From positions 186,001 to 250,000 of the forward strand of contig NZ_CP175511.1 in NCBI RefSeq assembly GCF_046058945.1: DNA of 64,000 bases, read 5' to 3'. The position numbers were made by a program, and so were the translations under genes. Numbering within the stretch: the first letter of the stretch is position 1; each line of letters begins with the position of its first letter. Source of the stretch: Brochothrix campestris. Its GTDB lineage: Bacteria; Bacillota; Bacilli; Lactobacillales; Listeriaceae. Positions 27,279-36,670 of this stretch are shown here, one piece after another. Below the pieces are notes generated by a model. It was not told the DNA's origin. It saw only the letters and a list, made by a program, of their open reading frames with translations, and did not search any database.

Positions 27279-29780
27279 ATGGCTGGATTATTAAAAAAGT
27301 TATTTGAATCAGGTAAAAAAGATGAAAAGTATTTAGAAAAGAAAGTAGCATTAGTAGAAGCACGTGCAGATGAGATGGCAGTATTAACTGATGAGCAATT
27401 GAAACAGAAAACAATTGAATTCAAAGAGCGTGTACAACAAGGTGAAACACTCGATCAGTTATTACCCGAAGCATTTGCTGTTGCTCGTGAAGGGGCGAAA
27501 CGTGTGTTGGGGATGTATCCGTTTCCTGTTCAAATCATGGGTGGGATAGTGTTGCACGAAGGTAACGTCGCTGAAATGAAAACAGGTGAGGGGAAAACCT
27601 TAACGTCGACCTTACCTGTTTATTTAAACGCGCTCTCAGGTAAAGGTGTACATGTTGTCACAGTCAATGAGTACTTAGTGCAACGTGATGCGCTTGAAAT
27701 GGGACAGTTATATGAATTTTTAGGTCTAACCGTCGGTATTAATATTAATGCCTTATCAACTGACGAGAAACGTGAAAAGTATGCCTGTGACATTACGTAT
27801 TCAACCAATAATGAATTAGGATTTGATTACTTACGCGATAATATGGTCGTTTATAAAGAGCAGATGGTTCAACGTCCGTTGTCTTTTGCGGTCATTGATG
27901 AGGTCGATTCAATCTTAATCGATGAGGCCCGTACGCCATTAATTATTTCAGGTGAAGCCGAGAAATCAACGTTAGGTTATAATCGTGCCTCTACCTTTGT
28001 TAAAACACTAACAGAAGACAGCTATATTTATGACTTGAAAACGAAGGCAGTGTCACTAAATGAAGATGGAATGGATAAGGCGGAGAAGTTTTTCCAAGTC
28101 GATAACATCTTTGATTTAGCAAATGCATCAATCTTACATTACATTGCACAGGCGTTAAAAGCTGAAGTGACAATGCATAAAGACGTCGATTACGTTGTTC
28201 AAGACGATGAAGTATTAATCGTCGATCAATTTACCGGTCGTATTATGGAAGGACGCCGTTTTTCTGATGGTTTGCACCAATCAATTGAAGCTAAAGAAGG
28301 CGTTGCAATTAAGAGTGAATCAAAAACAATGGCGACGATTACCTTCCAAAACTATTTCCGAATGTACGAAAAATTATCGGGTATGACTGGGACGGCAAAA
28401 ACGGAAGAAGAAGAATTAACGGACATTTACAATATGCGAGTGATTCAAATTCCAACGAATAAACCGATTCAACGTGAAGATCATGCCGATTTAATTTACG
28501 GTTCGATTGCAGCAAAATTTGAAGCGGTCGCAGAAGACATTGCGGCTCGTCATTTAAAAGGACAACCAGTCTTAGTCGGAACAGTTGCGATTGAAACATC
28601 GGAATTGATTTCAGAAAAATTAACACGTAAGGGCATTCCACATAACGTTTTAAACGCGAAGCAACATGAGCGAGAAGCGGATATCATTACGAATGCGGGT
28701 CTCAAAGGAGCGGTTACAATCGCAACGAATATGGCCGGTCGTGGGACCGATATTAAGTTGGGCGAAGGTGTGATCGAAGCAGGTGGTTTAGCTGTTATCG
28801 GTACTGAACGTCATGAATCGCGCCGAATTGATAATCAGTTACGTGGGCGTGCGGGTCGACAAGGTGATCCAGGTGCGACGCAATTTTATCTTTCAATGGA
28901 AGATGAATTGATGAAGCGTTTTTCATCTGACAATGTGAAGCGGATGATGGATCGCTTTATGGGCGAAAATGAGGCGATTCAAAGTAAAATGCTGAGTCGT
29001 GCGGTTGAATCGGCGCAAACACGGGTCGAAGGAAATAACTTTGATTCACGGAAGCAAGTATTGCAATACGATGACGTGTTACGTCAACAACGTGAAGTCA
29101 TCTATGGTCAACGCTATGAAGTCATCACGACAGAAGAAAGTCTCGATGAAATCATCTTAGGGATGATTGAACGTGTCATATCAAATCTTGTTGCAGATAA
29201 TACAGCCGGACTTGAACGTGAGGAATACAAGTTGAAAAACATCGTTGAGTATGTCGATGCAAACTTATTGAGTGAGACTAAAATCAACCAAGCGGACTTA
29301 GAAAATAAGGATGCGGAACAATTAGAAACGTATATTTGGGAGATTGTCCAAGCAGAATACGAAACAAAACGAAACTTATTAGATGCTGAGCAATGGTTAG
29401 AGTTTGAGAAAGTCGTGATGTTACGTGTGGTTGATACAAAATGGACCGATCATATTGATGCGATGGATCATTTGCGTGAAGGTATCAACCTGCGTGCGTA
29501 TGGTCAAATCAACCCACTACAAGAATATCAGGCCGAAGGTTATCGAATGTTTAATGCGATGGTTGAAAGTGTTGATGACGACGTCACACGCTATGTGATG
29601 AAGGCAGAAATCCGTCAAAACCTTGAGCGTGAACAAGTGGCTAAAGGCAATGCAGTATCAGGTGAGCAAACTGAAAAAGTGGCTAAAAAAATGCCAACGC
29701 AAAAGGATCAACATATCGGTCGTAACGATAGTTGCCCTTGTGGAAGCGGAAAAAAATATAAAAACTGTCACGGACGTTAA
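27279..29780 (+). CDS. secA: Preprotein translocase ATPase SecA
   Basis: ATP-driven motor that pushes preproteins through SecYEG. The 833 residues match SecA1. Walker A MKTGEGKTL lies near residue 102, Walker B VIDEVDSILIDEARTP near 207, the helicase motif TNMAGRGTDIKLG is present, and the C-terminal zinc/SecB-type motif NDSCPCGSGKKYKNCHGR is complete. A promoter-like TTGTGT / TATTAT pair (18-bp spacing) lies at 27183-27212. Followed by prfB, as in other Bacilli. Confidence 0.98.
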   Translation: MAGLLKKLFESGKKDEKYLEKKVALVEARADEMAVLTDEQLKQKTIEFKERVQQGETLDQLLPEAFAVAREGAKRVLGMYPFPVQIMGGIVLHEGNVAEMKTGEGKTLTSTLPVYLNALSGKGVHVVTVNEYLVQRDALEMGQLYEFLGLTVGININALSTDEKREKYACDITYSTNNELGFDYLRDNMVVYKEQMVQRPLSFAVIDEVDSILIDEARTPLIISGEAEKSTLGYNRASTFVKTLTEDSYIYDLKTKAVSLNEDGMDKAEKFFQVDNIFDLANASILHYIAQALKAEVTMHKDVDYVVQDDEVLIVDQFTGRIMEGRRFSDGLHQSIEAKEGVAIKSESKTMATITFQNYFRMYEKLSGMTGTAKTEEEELTDIYNMRVIQIPTNKPIQREDHADLIYGSIAAKFEAVAEDIAARHLKGQPVLVGTVAIETSELISEKLTRKGIPHNVLNAKQHEREADIITNAGLKGAVTIATNMAGRGTDIKLGEGVIEAGGLAVIGTERHESRRIDNQLRGRAGRQGDPGATQFYLSMEDELMKRFSSDNVKRMMDRFMGENEAIQSKMLSRAVESAQTRVEGNNFDSRKQVLQYDDVLRQQREVIYGQRYEVITTEESLDEIILGMIERVISNLVADNTAGLEREEYKLKNIVEYVDANLLSETKINQADLENKDAEQLETYIWEIVQAEYETKRNLLDAEQWLEFEKVVMLRVVDTKWTDHIDAMDHLREGINLRAYGQINPLQEYQAEGYRMFNAMVESVDDDVTRYVMKAEIRQNLEREQVAKGNAVSGEQTEKVAKKMPTQKDQHIGRNDSCPCGSGKKYKNCHGR

Positions 29781-29795
29781 TAACTAACGCTATAT

Positions 29796-29840
29796 AAAAG
29801 GAACGTGCTAGGGACACTTGTGTACCAGGCACGTCCTTTT
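29796..29840 (+). terminator. Hairpin terminator between secA and prfB
   Basis: AAAAGGA-CGTGC pairs with GCACG-TCCTTTT around an inner GGGACAC / GTGTACC hairpin. The T tail is only four bases, so read-through into prfB is plausible. Confidence 0.6.
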
Positions 29841-29876
29841 GGCGTCAGATGCACCAATATAAAAGGAGCGAATAAA

Positions 29877-30981
29877 ATGGAATTAGCAGAAATTAGAAAC
29901 GCGTTACAAAAAACACGCGAACAGGTCACAGAGTTTAGGGGGTCACTTTGACTTAGAAGAACTCGAAGCCCGTATTCAAGAAATCGATGAAATCATGTCA
30001 GAGCCTGGTTTTTGGGATAACCAAGAACAAGCACAGGTGAAAATTAATGAATCGAACAGTCTAAAGGCACAGTTCGATGTCTTTCATACGATTGATGCTC
30101 AACAAGAAGAATTAGAAATGATGTATGAAATGTTAAAAGAAGAGCCTGATGAAGAGCTACAAGCAGATACCGAAATTGAATTAAAAAAATATCAAAAAGT
30201 GATTGCGGATTATGAATTGAGTCAATTGCTTGATGGCACGTATGACCGTAACAATGTCTTGCTCGAATTGCATCCTGGTGCGGGTGGCACTGAGTCACAA
30301 GACTGGTGTGATATGTTACTAAGAATGTATACGCGTTGGGCTGAAAAACACCGTTTTTCAGTCGAAACATTGGATTATCAAGCGGGTGAAGAAGCCGGTG
30401 TTAAAAGTGTAACACTGTTAATTAAAGGTGAAAATGCTTACGGTTATATGAAGTCAGAAAAAGGCATTCATCGTCTTGTTCGGATTTCACCGTTTGATTC
30501 AGCCGGTCGCCGTCACACCTCTTTTGTTTCGTGTGATATTATGCCCGAGCTCACCGATGAAGCTGCCATTGAGATTCGACCAGAAGATTTACGGGTCGAT
30601 ACGTATCGTGCATCTGGTGCAGGTGGACAACACATTAACAAAACGGATTCTGCCGTACGTTTGACGCATATTCCAACGGGGTTAGTAGCCGCGTCGCAGT
30701 CAGAACGCTCACAAATTAAAAACCGGGAACATGCGATGAGTATGTTAAAAGCACGGATTGCTCAAAAACAAGAAGAAGAAAAAGCACAACAATTAGCTGA
30801 AATTCGTGGCGAGCAGAAGGAAATTGGTTGGGGGAGTCAAATTCGTTCGTATGTCTTTCATCCTTATTCGATGGTCAAAGATCATCGCACCAATGCGGAG
30901 ACCGGTAACGTACAAGCTGTAATGGATGGCGACTTAGATCTGTTTATTGATGCATATTTACGATTGGGATTTGCAAACTAA
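29877..30981 (+). CDS. prfB: Peptide chain release factor 2 (programmed +1 frameshift)
   Basis: RF2 terminates at UAA/UGA. Translation starts at ATG 29877 and runs 24 codons to CTT, then meets an in-frame TGA at 29949-29951 followed by C. The site is AGG GGG TCA CTT TGA C: an internal Shine-Dalgarno-like AGGGGG, a slippery CTT and a poor-context stop, the classic RF2 autoregulatory +1 frameshift. Skipping one base continues as DLEELEARIQE in the frame beginning 29950, giving 367 residues. The RF2-specific SPF tripeptide (ISPFDSAGRRH) and GGQ (SGAGGQHINKT) are present. Not a pseudogene. Confidence 0.97.
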
Positions 30982-31003
30982 GAGAGTGTAGGGGGATTGA
31001 AAA

Positions 31004-31870
31004 GTGGGAGCGATAGAACGTCATGTTCCAAAGTTTATAATTGAAGCAGTATTAGTATTAATCGGATCGATGGTAATAGCTATCGGTTTTAATGGTTTTT
31101 TGTTACCGAATCAAATTGCACCTGGTGGTTTTACCGGGATTAGCGTCATTGGAAGCGAGCTAATTGGCTGGAAGCCGGCTTATATTTTATGGGTGCTCAA
31201 CGGTGTTTTTTTCTTACTCGGGTGGATTATTTTAGGAAAGAGCTTTGCCGCTAAAACATTTTTAGGGACAGCCGTTCTACCGTTTTTTTTCTTAATTACC
31301 GAAGGGATGCCGACTTTATCACATAATACGGTGGTTGGTGCCATTTTTGGTGGTGTTTTTGCCGGGTGTGGTTTAGGTATTGTCTTTTTAGCCAATGCTT
31401 CAACCGGAGGAACCGATTTAATCGCGATGGTGGTTCACCGTTACACAAAAATGCCGCTGGGAAAAGCAGTGGCGATGATTGATGGGTTGGTTATTTGTAG
31501 TTCAATGTTTGTTTTTAGTATCGAAAAAGGTTTGATTGCCCTGATTACCTTGTTTATGATGATTAAGGTGATTGATTATGTTCAAATCGGTTTGAAACGA
31601 AAAACAGCTAAAAATGTGATGATTATATCCCGCCATCAATCAGAGATCATGGCAGGTATCGTCAATAAGTTAAAGTTAGGTGTGACGCGACTAGAGGCAC
31701 ATGGAGGATATGCGCAAGAAAACCATGGTGTTTTGATGGTGATTATCCCGACTAAGCAATTTCAGCGCTTGAATGATTATGTTTTGAGCGTTGATGAATC
31801 AGCCTTTGTGGTTGTGATGGATGCGACTGAAGTCCAAGGATTGGGCTTTACAAAAGCACGGGAACTGTAA
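31004..31870 (+). CDS. YitT family membrane protein (DUF161/DUF2179)
   Basis: 288-residue protein with five to six membrane segments in the first 190 residues (LVLIGSMVIAIGFNGFLLP; GGFTGISVIG; GFVFLANASTGGTDLIA-like core) and a cytosolic C-terminal DUF2179 domain (ISRHQSEIMAGIVNKLKLGV...GVLMVIIPTKQF). Transport substrate unknown. GTG start after AGGGGGATTG. Confidence 0.88.
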   Translation: MGAIERHVPKFIIEAVLVLIGSMVIAIGFNGFLLPNQIAPGGFTGISVIGSELIGWKPAYILWVLNGVFFLLGWIILGKSFAAKTFLGTAVLPFFFLITEGMPTLSHNTVVGAIFGGVFAGCGLGIVFLANASTGGTDLIAMVVHRYTKMPLGKAVAMIDGLVICSSMFVFSIEKGLIALITLFMMIKVIDYVQIGLKRKTAKNVMIISRHQSEIMAGIVNKLKLGVTRLEAHGGYAQENHGVLMVIIPTKQFQRLNDYVLSVDESAFVVVMDATEVQGLGFTKAREL

Positions 31871-31898
31871 AATGACATCTCATTGTAATATGAATGAA

Positions 31899-31927
31899 TT
31901 TAAAATGAAAATTTAGCATGTTATACT
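31899..31927 (+). promoter_or_regulatory. Predicted sigma-A promoter of ftsEX
   Basis: TTTAAA (31899-31904), 17-bp spacer, TATACT (31922-31927), 46 bp upstream of the ftsE ATG. Confidence 0.5.
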
Positions 31928-31973
31928 ACGGAGAGTTGCAAAAAAATATCAATGAAGTCAGGAGACCATCTCA

Positions 31974-32660
31974 ATGATAAAAATGGAAAATGTATTTAAA
32001 AAATACAGCAATGGTATTTCCGCAGCGAATGGGTTCAACATCGAAATTAAACAAGGTGAGTTTGTTTATATCGTTGGACCAAGTGGTGCCGGAAAATCAA
32101 CCTTTATAAAACTAATCTACCGCGAAGAAGAAGCAACATCAGGCGTTGTTAATGTCAATGGTTATGATTTAACAAAAATGAAAAACCGTGAAGTCCCTTA
32201 CTTAAGACGTGGTATTGGCGTTGTCTTTCAAGATTTCAAATTATTACCGACTTTGACAGTCTTTGATAATATCGCCTTTGCGATGGAAGTTGTCGAAAGT
32301 GACAAGGCCTCAATTAAGAAACGTGTGATGGAAGTGTTGGATTTAGTTAACCTCAAACATAAGGTACGGATGTTGCCGAGTGAGCTATCAGGTGGCGAGC
32401 AACAACGGATTTCAATCGCACGCTCAATCGTGAATAAACCGAAGGTCATCATTGCCGATGAACCGACGGGAAACCTTGATCCGGATACATCTTGGGAAAT
32501 TTTAAATATTTTAGAAGAAATTAATCGTCAAGGCACAACTATCGTCATGGCGACACATAACCGCGAAATCGTTAATACGTTGAAACACCGTCTGATTGCA
32601 ATTGAAAACGGTCGAATTGTACGTGACGAAGTGGAAGGAGTGTATGACTTTGAAGCCTAG
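31974..32660 (+). CDS. ftsE: Cell division ABC transporter ATP-binding protein FtsE
   Basis: ATPase of the FtsEX complex, which transmits ATP hydrolysis to extracellular peptidoglycan hydrolases rather than transporting a solute. The 228 residues have Walker A GPSGAGKST, the Q-loop FQDFKLLPTLTVFDN, signature LSGGEQQRISIAR and Walker B VIIADEPTGNLDP. Overlaps ftsX by 17 bp. Confidence 0.96.
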   Translation: MIKMENVFKKYSNGISAANGFNIEIKQGEFVYIVGPSGAGKSTFIKLIYREEEATSGVVNVNGYDLTKMKNREVPYLRRGIGVVFQDFKLLPTLTVFDNIAFAMEVVESDKASIKKRVMEVLDLVNLKHKVRMLPSELSGGEQQRISIARSIVNKPKVIIADEPTGNLDPDTSWEILNILEEINRQGTTIVMATHNREIVNTLKHRLIAIENGRIVRDEVEGVYDFEA

Positions 32661-33534
32661 AACACTCACGCGTCATTTTAGAGAAAGTTTTAAAAGTTTA
32701 CACCGTAATGGGTTGATGACCTTTGCGGCGATAAGTGCAGTAACGGTAACACTTGTCTTAGTAGGATTCTTTATGATTACGATGTTAAACGTTAATAAGT
32801 TGGCGACAGATGTTGAGGATAATGTTAAAATAAATGCCAATATCGACTTAGCAGCCACTAAAAAAGATGAGGCTAAAGTTGAAAAAGAACTACAAAAACT
32901 TACTGGTGTTGAAAAGGTAACCTTTTCTTCGAAAAATAATGAATTAAAAAAAATGATCAAAGCATACGGTGATAGTTTTGAACTCTTTGAACAGTCGAAT
33001 CCATTGCATGATGTCTATGTGATTGAAGCGAAAACACCGTCGGATGTTGAAAAAGTCGCGCTTGCCGCTGAAAAAGTAACCAATATTGATTCAGTGTCAT
33101 ACAACGCTAAAACAGTCGGAAAAGTCTTCGATGTTGTTAAATGGGTCCGTTACATTGGTGTATTCCTAATTGCAGCCTTATTATTAACTGCAATGTTCTT
33201 AATTTCTAATACGATTAAGATTGCGATTTATTCACGTCGGACAGAAGTGGAAATTCAAAAATTAGTCGGAGCAACAAACGGCTTTATTAGATGGCCGTTT
33301 CTATTAGAAGGTGCATGGATAGGACTCTTTGGTGCGATTATTCCAATCGGTTTAACGTGGTTAGTGTACTATCAAGTGTATAAATGGATGATGCCAACAT
33401 TGGCGCCGACCTACTATTCCCTCTTACCAGTTGGTCAAATGGTTGGGATTGTCTCAATTACAGCCTTGTTAATTGGTATTTTAGTCGGGATGTTTGGTAG
33501 TGTCTTATCGATTCGTAAGTTCCTTAAAATTTAA
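32644..33534 (+). CDS. ftsX: Cell division membrane protein FtsX
   Basis: Four-helix permease partner of FtsE with a large extracellular loop (about 50-165) that contacts and activates a hydrolase. The 296-residue protein starts at ATG 32644, after GGAAGGAG inside the end of ftsE; an in-frame start at 32596 would lie deep in ftsE. The FtsX domain with TEVEIQKLVGATNGFIRWPFLLEG follows TM2. The likely target hydrolase is encoded next. Confidence 0.96.
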   Translation: MTLKPRTLTRHFRESFKSLHRNGLMTFAAISAVTVTLVLVGFFMITMLNVNKLATDVEDNVKINANIDLAATKKDEAKVEKELQKLTGVEKVTFSSKNNELKKMIKAYGDSFELFEQSNPLHDVYVIEAKTPSDVEKVALAAEKVTNIDSVSYNAKTVGKVFDVVKWVRYIGVFLIAALLLTAMFLISNTIKIAIYSRRTEVEIQKLVGATNGFIRWPFLLEGAWIGLFGAIIPIGLTWLVYYQVYKWMMPTLAPTYYSLLPVGQMVGIVSITALLIGILVGMFGSVLSIRKFLKI

Positions 33535-33553
33535 AAGGACACAGTTTAAGTTG

Positions 33554-33579
33554 GAACCGCAATGAGCGGTTCTTTTTTT
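33554..33579 (+). terminator. Rho-independent terminator after ftsX
   Basis: GAACCGC / GCGGTTC stem, AATGA loop, seven T. Confidence 0.9.
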
Positions 33580-33700
33580 ATTTAAAAAAGAAAAACTATT
33601 TCAAATACTTAAAGAGAGACGATAGTCCCGTTTGTTAACCAGTATTCTGGCGAAGTTAAGTGTGATGAGGCGTAGCTCTGTTAAAGTGACAAGAGAATGT

Positions 33701-33744
33701 TGTAACACAACTGTAATAAAAGACTTTGTAACGTAAATTGTAAT
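33701..33744 (+). promoter_or_regulatory. WalR (YycF) binding boxes upstream of the NlpC/P60 hydrolase
   Basis: TGTAAC-ACAAC-TGTAAT (33701-33717) fits the WalR consensus TGTWAH-N5-TGTWAH perfectly. A second pair TGTAAC / TGTAAT (33727-33744) has a 6-base instead of 5-base spacer. Both lie about 110-150 bp before the hydrolase start. WalRK is known to control CwlO/PcsB-type hydrolases. The rest of the 33580-33851 gap shows no gene. Confidence 0.75.
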
Positions 33745-33851
33745 GTGTATCGCTATGCCTTAGAATAGTAAGAGTAGATTACTGTATATATGAAATTAAA
33801 CGAATTTAAAATAAAGATAAAAATGAGGAATATGAGAGGGGAAATAAAATT

Positions 33852-35033
33852 TTGAAAACTTCTAAAATTATCGCTATCGCTCTAGCCGCTGCTATCACAG
33901 TCTCGCCATTTGCAGGTGTCGTATCAAGCACGAATGTTTCGGCTAATGAATCAAGTGCCAAAATCGCTGCAAACAAGGCTGAAATGAAATCCCAATTAGC
34001 ACAACTTGTAGAAGAAGAACAATCTGTATCAGCTAAAATTAAAGCTGATCAAGCAACGTTTAAGAACTTAAAAGCTGATCAAGCGAAACTTGAAAAAGCA
34101 ATGAAAGAAACTGAGGCTGCTATTGCGAAACGTAAAGCAAAATTAGATGAACGTGCACGTTCAATGCAAACATCTAATACATCATCATCGATCGTAGAAG
34201 CAATTTTTGAAGCTGATAGTATTACAGATGCCGCAGCTTCTGTAATGGCTTATTCGAAATTTCAAAATGCTGATGTTAGCATCGTGAAAGCGCAAGAAAA
34301 AGATGAGAAAAAATTAGCAGCAAACAATAAAACGTTAAGTGCTAAAGTGAGTAGCCAACGTTCGATTATTGCAGCTAACGAAGTGGCTGCTGGTAAATTA
34401 GCTGCTCAAAAAGCTGAAAAAGAAGTGTTAGTAGCCAAATTAGCAGATGACGAAGCCGCTGCTAAAAAAGCAGAAAAAGCAGCTGCAGCATTAGCAGCCG
34501 CAGCTAATGTAGAACCGATTAAAACGGTTGAAAGAGTTCAAGCTGATACTACAAAAGATACTGATGATAAAGTTGTAACTGTTGCAGTGCAAGATAACAC
34601 AACTGTAACTCCTTCGAAAACAGCTTCTAAGCCAGCTAAAGACGAAGATAAAGCAACAAATAATGCAGGAAATGTACAAGCAGGTGTTGCTGGTGCAATT
34701 CAAGAAGCTTATAAATACGCAGGCCAAGCTTACGGTGGTGGAGCTGTCCCAGGAAACTTTGACTGTTCAGGACTTGTAATGTGGTCATATGCTAAAGCTG
34801 GCATTAGCTTGCCTCGTACTGCAGCAGCACAATATGGTGCAACAACACGTATTTCAGAAAGCCAAGCACAAGCGGGCGATTTAGTATTCTTCTCAGATGG
34901 TGGTATTAGTCACGTTGGAATTTATCTTGGTGGTGGACAAATGTTCAACTCACAAAATAACGGCATTCAGACAGATAATATCCACGGTGCATACTGGGGC
35001 GAACATTTAGCAGGGTTTGGACGTATTAACTAG
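33852..35033 (+). CDS. Secreted NlpC/P60 peptidoglycan endopeptidase with coiled coil (CwlO/Spl-like)
   Basis: 393-residue precursor with a signal peptide (about 1-32, cleavage near NVSA/NES), a long Lys/Ala/Glu coiled coil (about 35-215), a Thr/Lys linker and a C-terminal NlpC/P60 domain (about 278-393). Catalytic C305 in NFDCSGLVMWSY and H354 in ISHVGIYLG; the third polar position appears to be Asn (QMFNSQNN) rather than His. The coiled coil plus position after ftsEX suggests it is the FtsEX-activated D,L-endopeptidase. TTG start after GAGAGGGG. A WalR box lies upstream. Confidence 0.93.
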   Translation: MKTSKIIAIALAAAITVSPFAGVVSSTNVSANESSAKIAANKAEMKSQLAQLVEEEQSVSAKIKADQATFKNLKADQAKLEKAMKETEAAIAKRKAKLDERARSMQTSNTSSSIVEAIFEADSITDAAASVMAYSKFQNADVSIVKAQEKDEKKLAANNKTLSAKVSSQRSIIAANEVAAGKLAAQKAEKEVLVAKLADDEAAAKKAEKAAAALAAAANVEPIKTVERVQADTTKDTDDKVVTVAVQDNTTVTPSKTASKPAKDEDKATNNAGNVQAGVAGAIQEAYKYAGQAYGGGAVPGNFDCSGLVMWSYAKAGISLPRTAAAQYGATTRISESQAQAGDLVFFSDGGISHVGIYLGGGQMFNSQNNGIQTDNIHGAYWGEHLAGFGRIN

Positions 35034-35057
35034 AACGTCAAACTAAAAAGAGATATA

Positions 35058-35120
35058 AAAAAGGACTGACAATGACATTGAGCTAAAGTGGGCTTACAAT
35101 ATCATTATCAGTCCTTTTTT
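35058..35120. terminator. Long hairpin terminator after the NlpC/P60 gene
   Basis: 23-position near-perfect stem: AAAAAGGACTGACAATGACA pairs with its partner at 35096-35118 (two imperfect positions), with an AGC/GCT pair in the loop and a T run. The flanking A and T tracts would allow termination on either strand. Confidence 0.88.
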
Positions 35121-35122
35121 TC

Positions 35123-35151
35123 TTTTTGCGATAGTGCCAATATGGTATGAT
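35123..35151 (+). promoter_or_regulatory. Predicted sigma-A promoter of the cls operon
   Basis: TTTTTG (35123-35128), 17-bp spacer, TATGAT (35146-35151). Confidence 0.5.
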
Positions 35152-35186
35152 AGAAGCATATCTGATATGAGAAGGGGGATGAAGTC

Positions 35187-36647
35187 ATGGAATCAATCGT
35201 GGTTTATATGACGGCAACCGTACTAATTGTTAATATGTTGCTAGCATTGTTGACTGTATTTCTTGAGCGTCGGGAATCATCTGCAATATGGGCCTGGTTA
35301 TTAGTGTTGATTTTCATCCCAATCATCGGTTTTATTTTATACCTATTGATTGGACGAAATTTATCACGGCGTAAGATTTTTGATTGGAAGGCCCAAGAAA
35401 AAATCGGTATTAATGACGTGATTAATTCACAAATTAATTTAATAAAGGAAGGTGTGTTTCCATTTGGAACGGAAACATCACTGAAGCATAAAGAAATGGT
35501 TTATTTATTACTGGTTAACGATGGCGCACCATTAACGCAAGATAATGCAGTCGAAATCTTTACGGACGGTAACGAAAAATTCGAAAGCTTATTTGCTGAT
35601 ATTGAGGCAGCGACTGATCATATTCATCTCATCTATTACATATTCCGATTCGATGATTTAGGGACACGGTTAATTGATTTATTAATAGAAAAAGCAAAAC
35701 AAGGTGTTGAAGTTCGGTTCGTATACGATGCGATGGGATCACGATCTGTTCGTCCAAAAGATTTTAAAACACTTGAACAACACGGTGGTAAAGCGTATCC
35801 GTTCTTCCCATCAAAGTTGCCGTTAATTAATATGCGATTAAATTACCGCAATCACCGAAAACTAGCGATAATCGATGGTAAAGTCGGCTATATTGGTGGC
35901 TTTAATATTGGTGATGAGTACTTGGGTAAATCGGAGAAATTTGGTTATTGGCGCGATACGCATTTACGGATTGAAGGCAGTGCTAATTTTGCGATGCAGG
36001 CCCGTTACATTATGGATTGGAACTCGGCAGCTAGAAAGCCTGAAGATAAAATAAAGTATGACAGCCGCTATTTTCCATTACCGGCAAAACAAGATAGTGA
36101 AGTTCCTGTCCAAATTGTATCGAGTGGTCCTGACACGGATTTGGAGCAAATTAAAAATGGGTACATTAAGCTCATCAACTCGGCTAAAAAAACCATATTC
36201 ATTCAAACGCCTTATTTCATTCCCGATAATAGTGTTCTTGAGTCGTTGAAAATTGCCGCGTTATCAGGGGTGGATGTTCGTGTCATGATACCTTCTATCC
36301 CGGATCATCCATTCGTTTATTGGGCGACAACTAATCATGTGAGTGAATTATTGAAATGTGGAGCAAAGGTTTATCGTTACCAGAATGGTTTCTTACATGC
36401 TAAAACAGTTGTTGTTGATGGTGAAGTCTCTTCAGTTGGGACAGCCAATATCGATAATCGGAGCTTCCGTTTGAATTTTGAAGTGAATGCCTTTTTATAC
36501 GATGAAAAAATCAGTCAACAATTACATCGCATCTTTTTAGAAGATTTAAAGTTGTCGAGCGAAATGACCTTAGCTCAATACGAAAATCGATCGCTGTGGA
36601 TTCGCTTCAAAGAAGGGGTCTCACGGCTTGTCTCACCGATATTATAA
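35187..36647 (+). CDS. cls: Cardiolipin synthase
   Basis: Phospholipase D-superfamily enzyme condensing two phosphatidylglycerols into cardiolipin at the membrane. The 486-residue protein has two N-terminal membrane helices (about 5-27 and 35-57) and two HKD motifs: HRKLAIIDGKVGYIGGFN starting at H223 and HAKTVVVDGEVSSVGTAN starting at H404. Length and architecture match Bacillota ClsA-type enzymes. Followed after 23 bp by the PDZ protein. Confidence 0.95.
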   Translation: MESIVVYMTATVLIVNMLLALLTVFLERRESSAIWAWLLVLIFIPIIGFILYLLIGRNLSRRKIFDWKAQEKIGINDVINSQINLIKEGVFPFGTETSLKHKEMVYLLLVNDGAPLTQDNAVEIFTDGNEKFESLFADIEAATDHIHLIYYIFRFDDLGTRLIDLLIEKAKQGVEVRFVYDAMGSRSVRPKDFKTLEQHGGKAYPFFPSKLPLINMRLNYRNHRKLAIIDGKVGYIGGFNIGDEYLGKSEKFGYWRDTHLRIEGSANFAMQARYIMDWNSAARKPEDKIKYDSRYFPLPAKQDSEVPVQIVSSGPDTDLEQIKNGYIKLINSAKKTIFIQTPYFIPDNSVLESLKIAALSGVDVRVMIPSIPDHPFVYWATTNHVSELLKCGAKVYRYQNGFLHAKTVVVDGEVSSVGTANIDNRSFRLNFEVNAFLYDEKISQQLHRIFLEDLKLSSEMTLAQYENRSLWIRFKEGVSRLVSPIL

Positions 36648-36670
36648 AATGCTAGATTGGAGTGTCGTCG

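Noticed and set aside
29877..29994. In-frame TGA in prfB taken as a pseudogene or sequencing error
   Set aside because: The context is the classic programmed frameshift and the downstream frame is intact.
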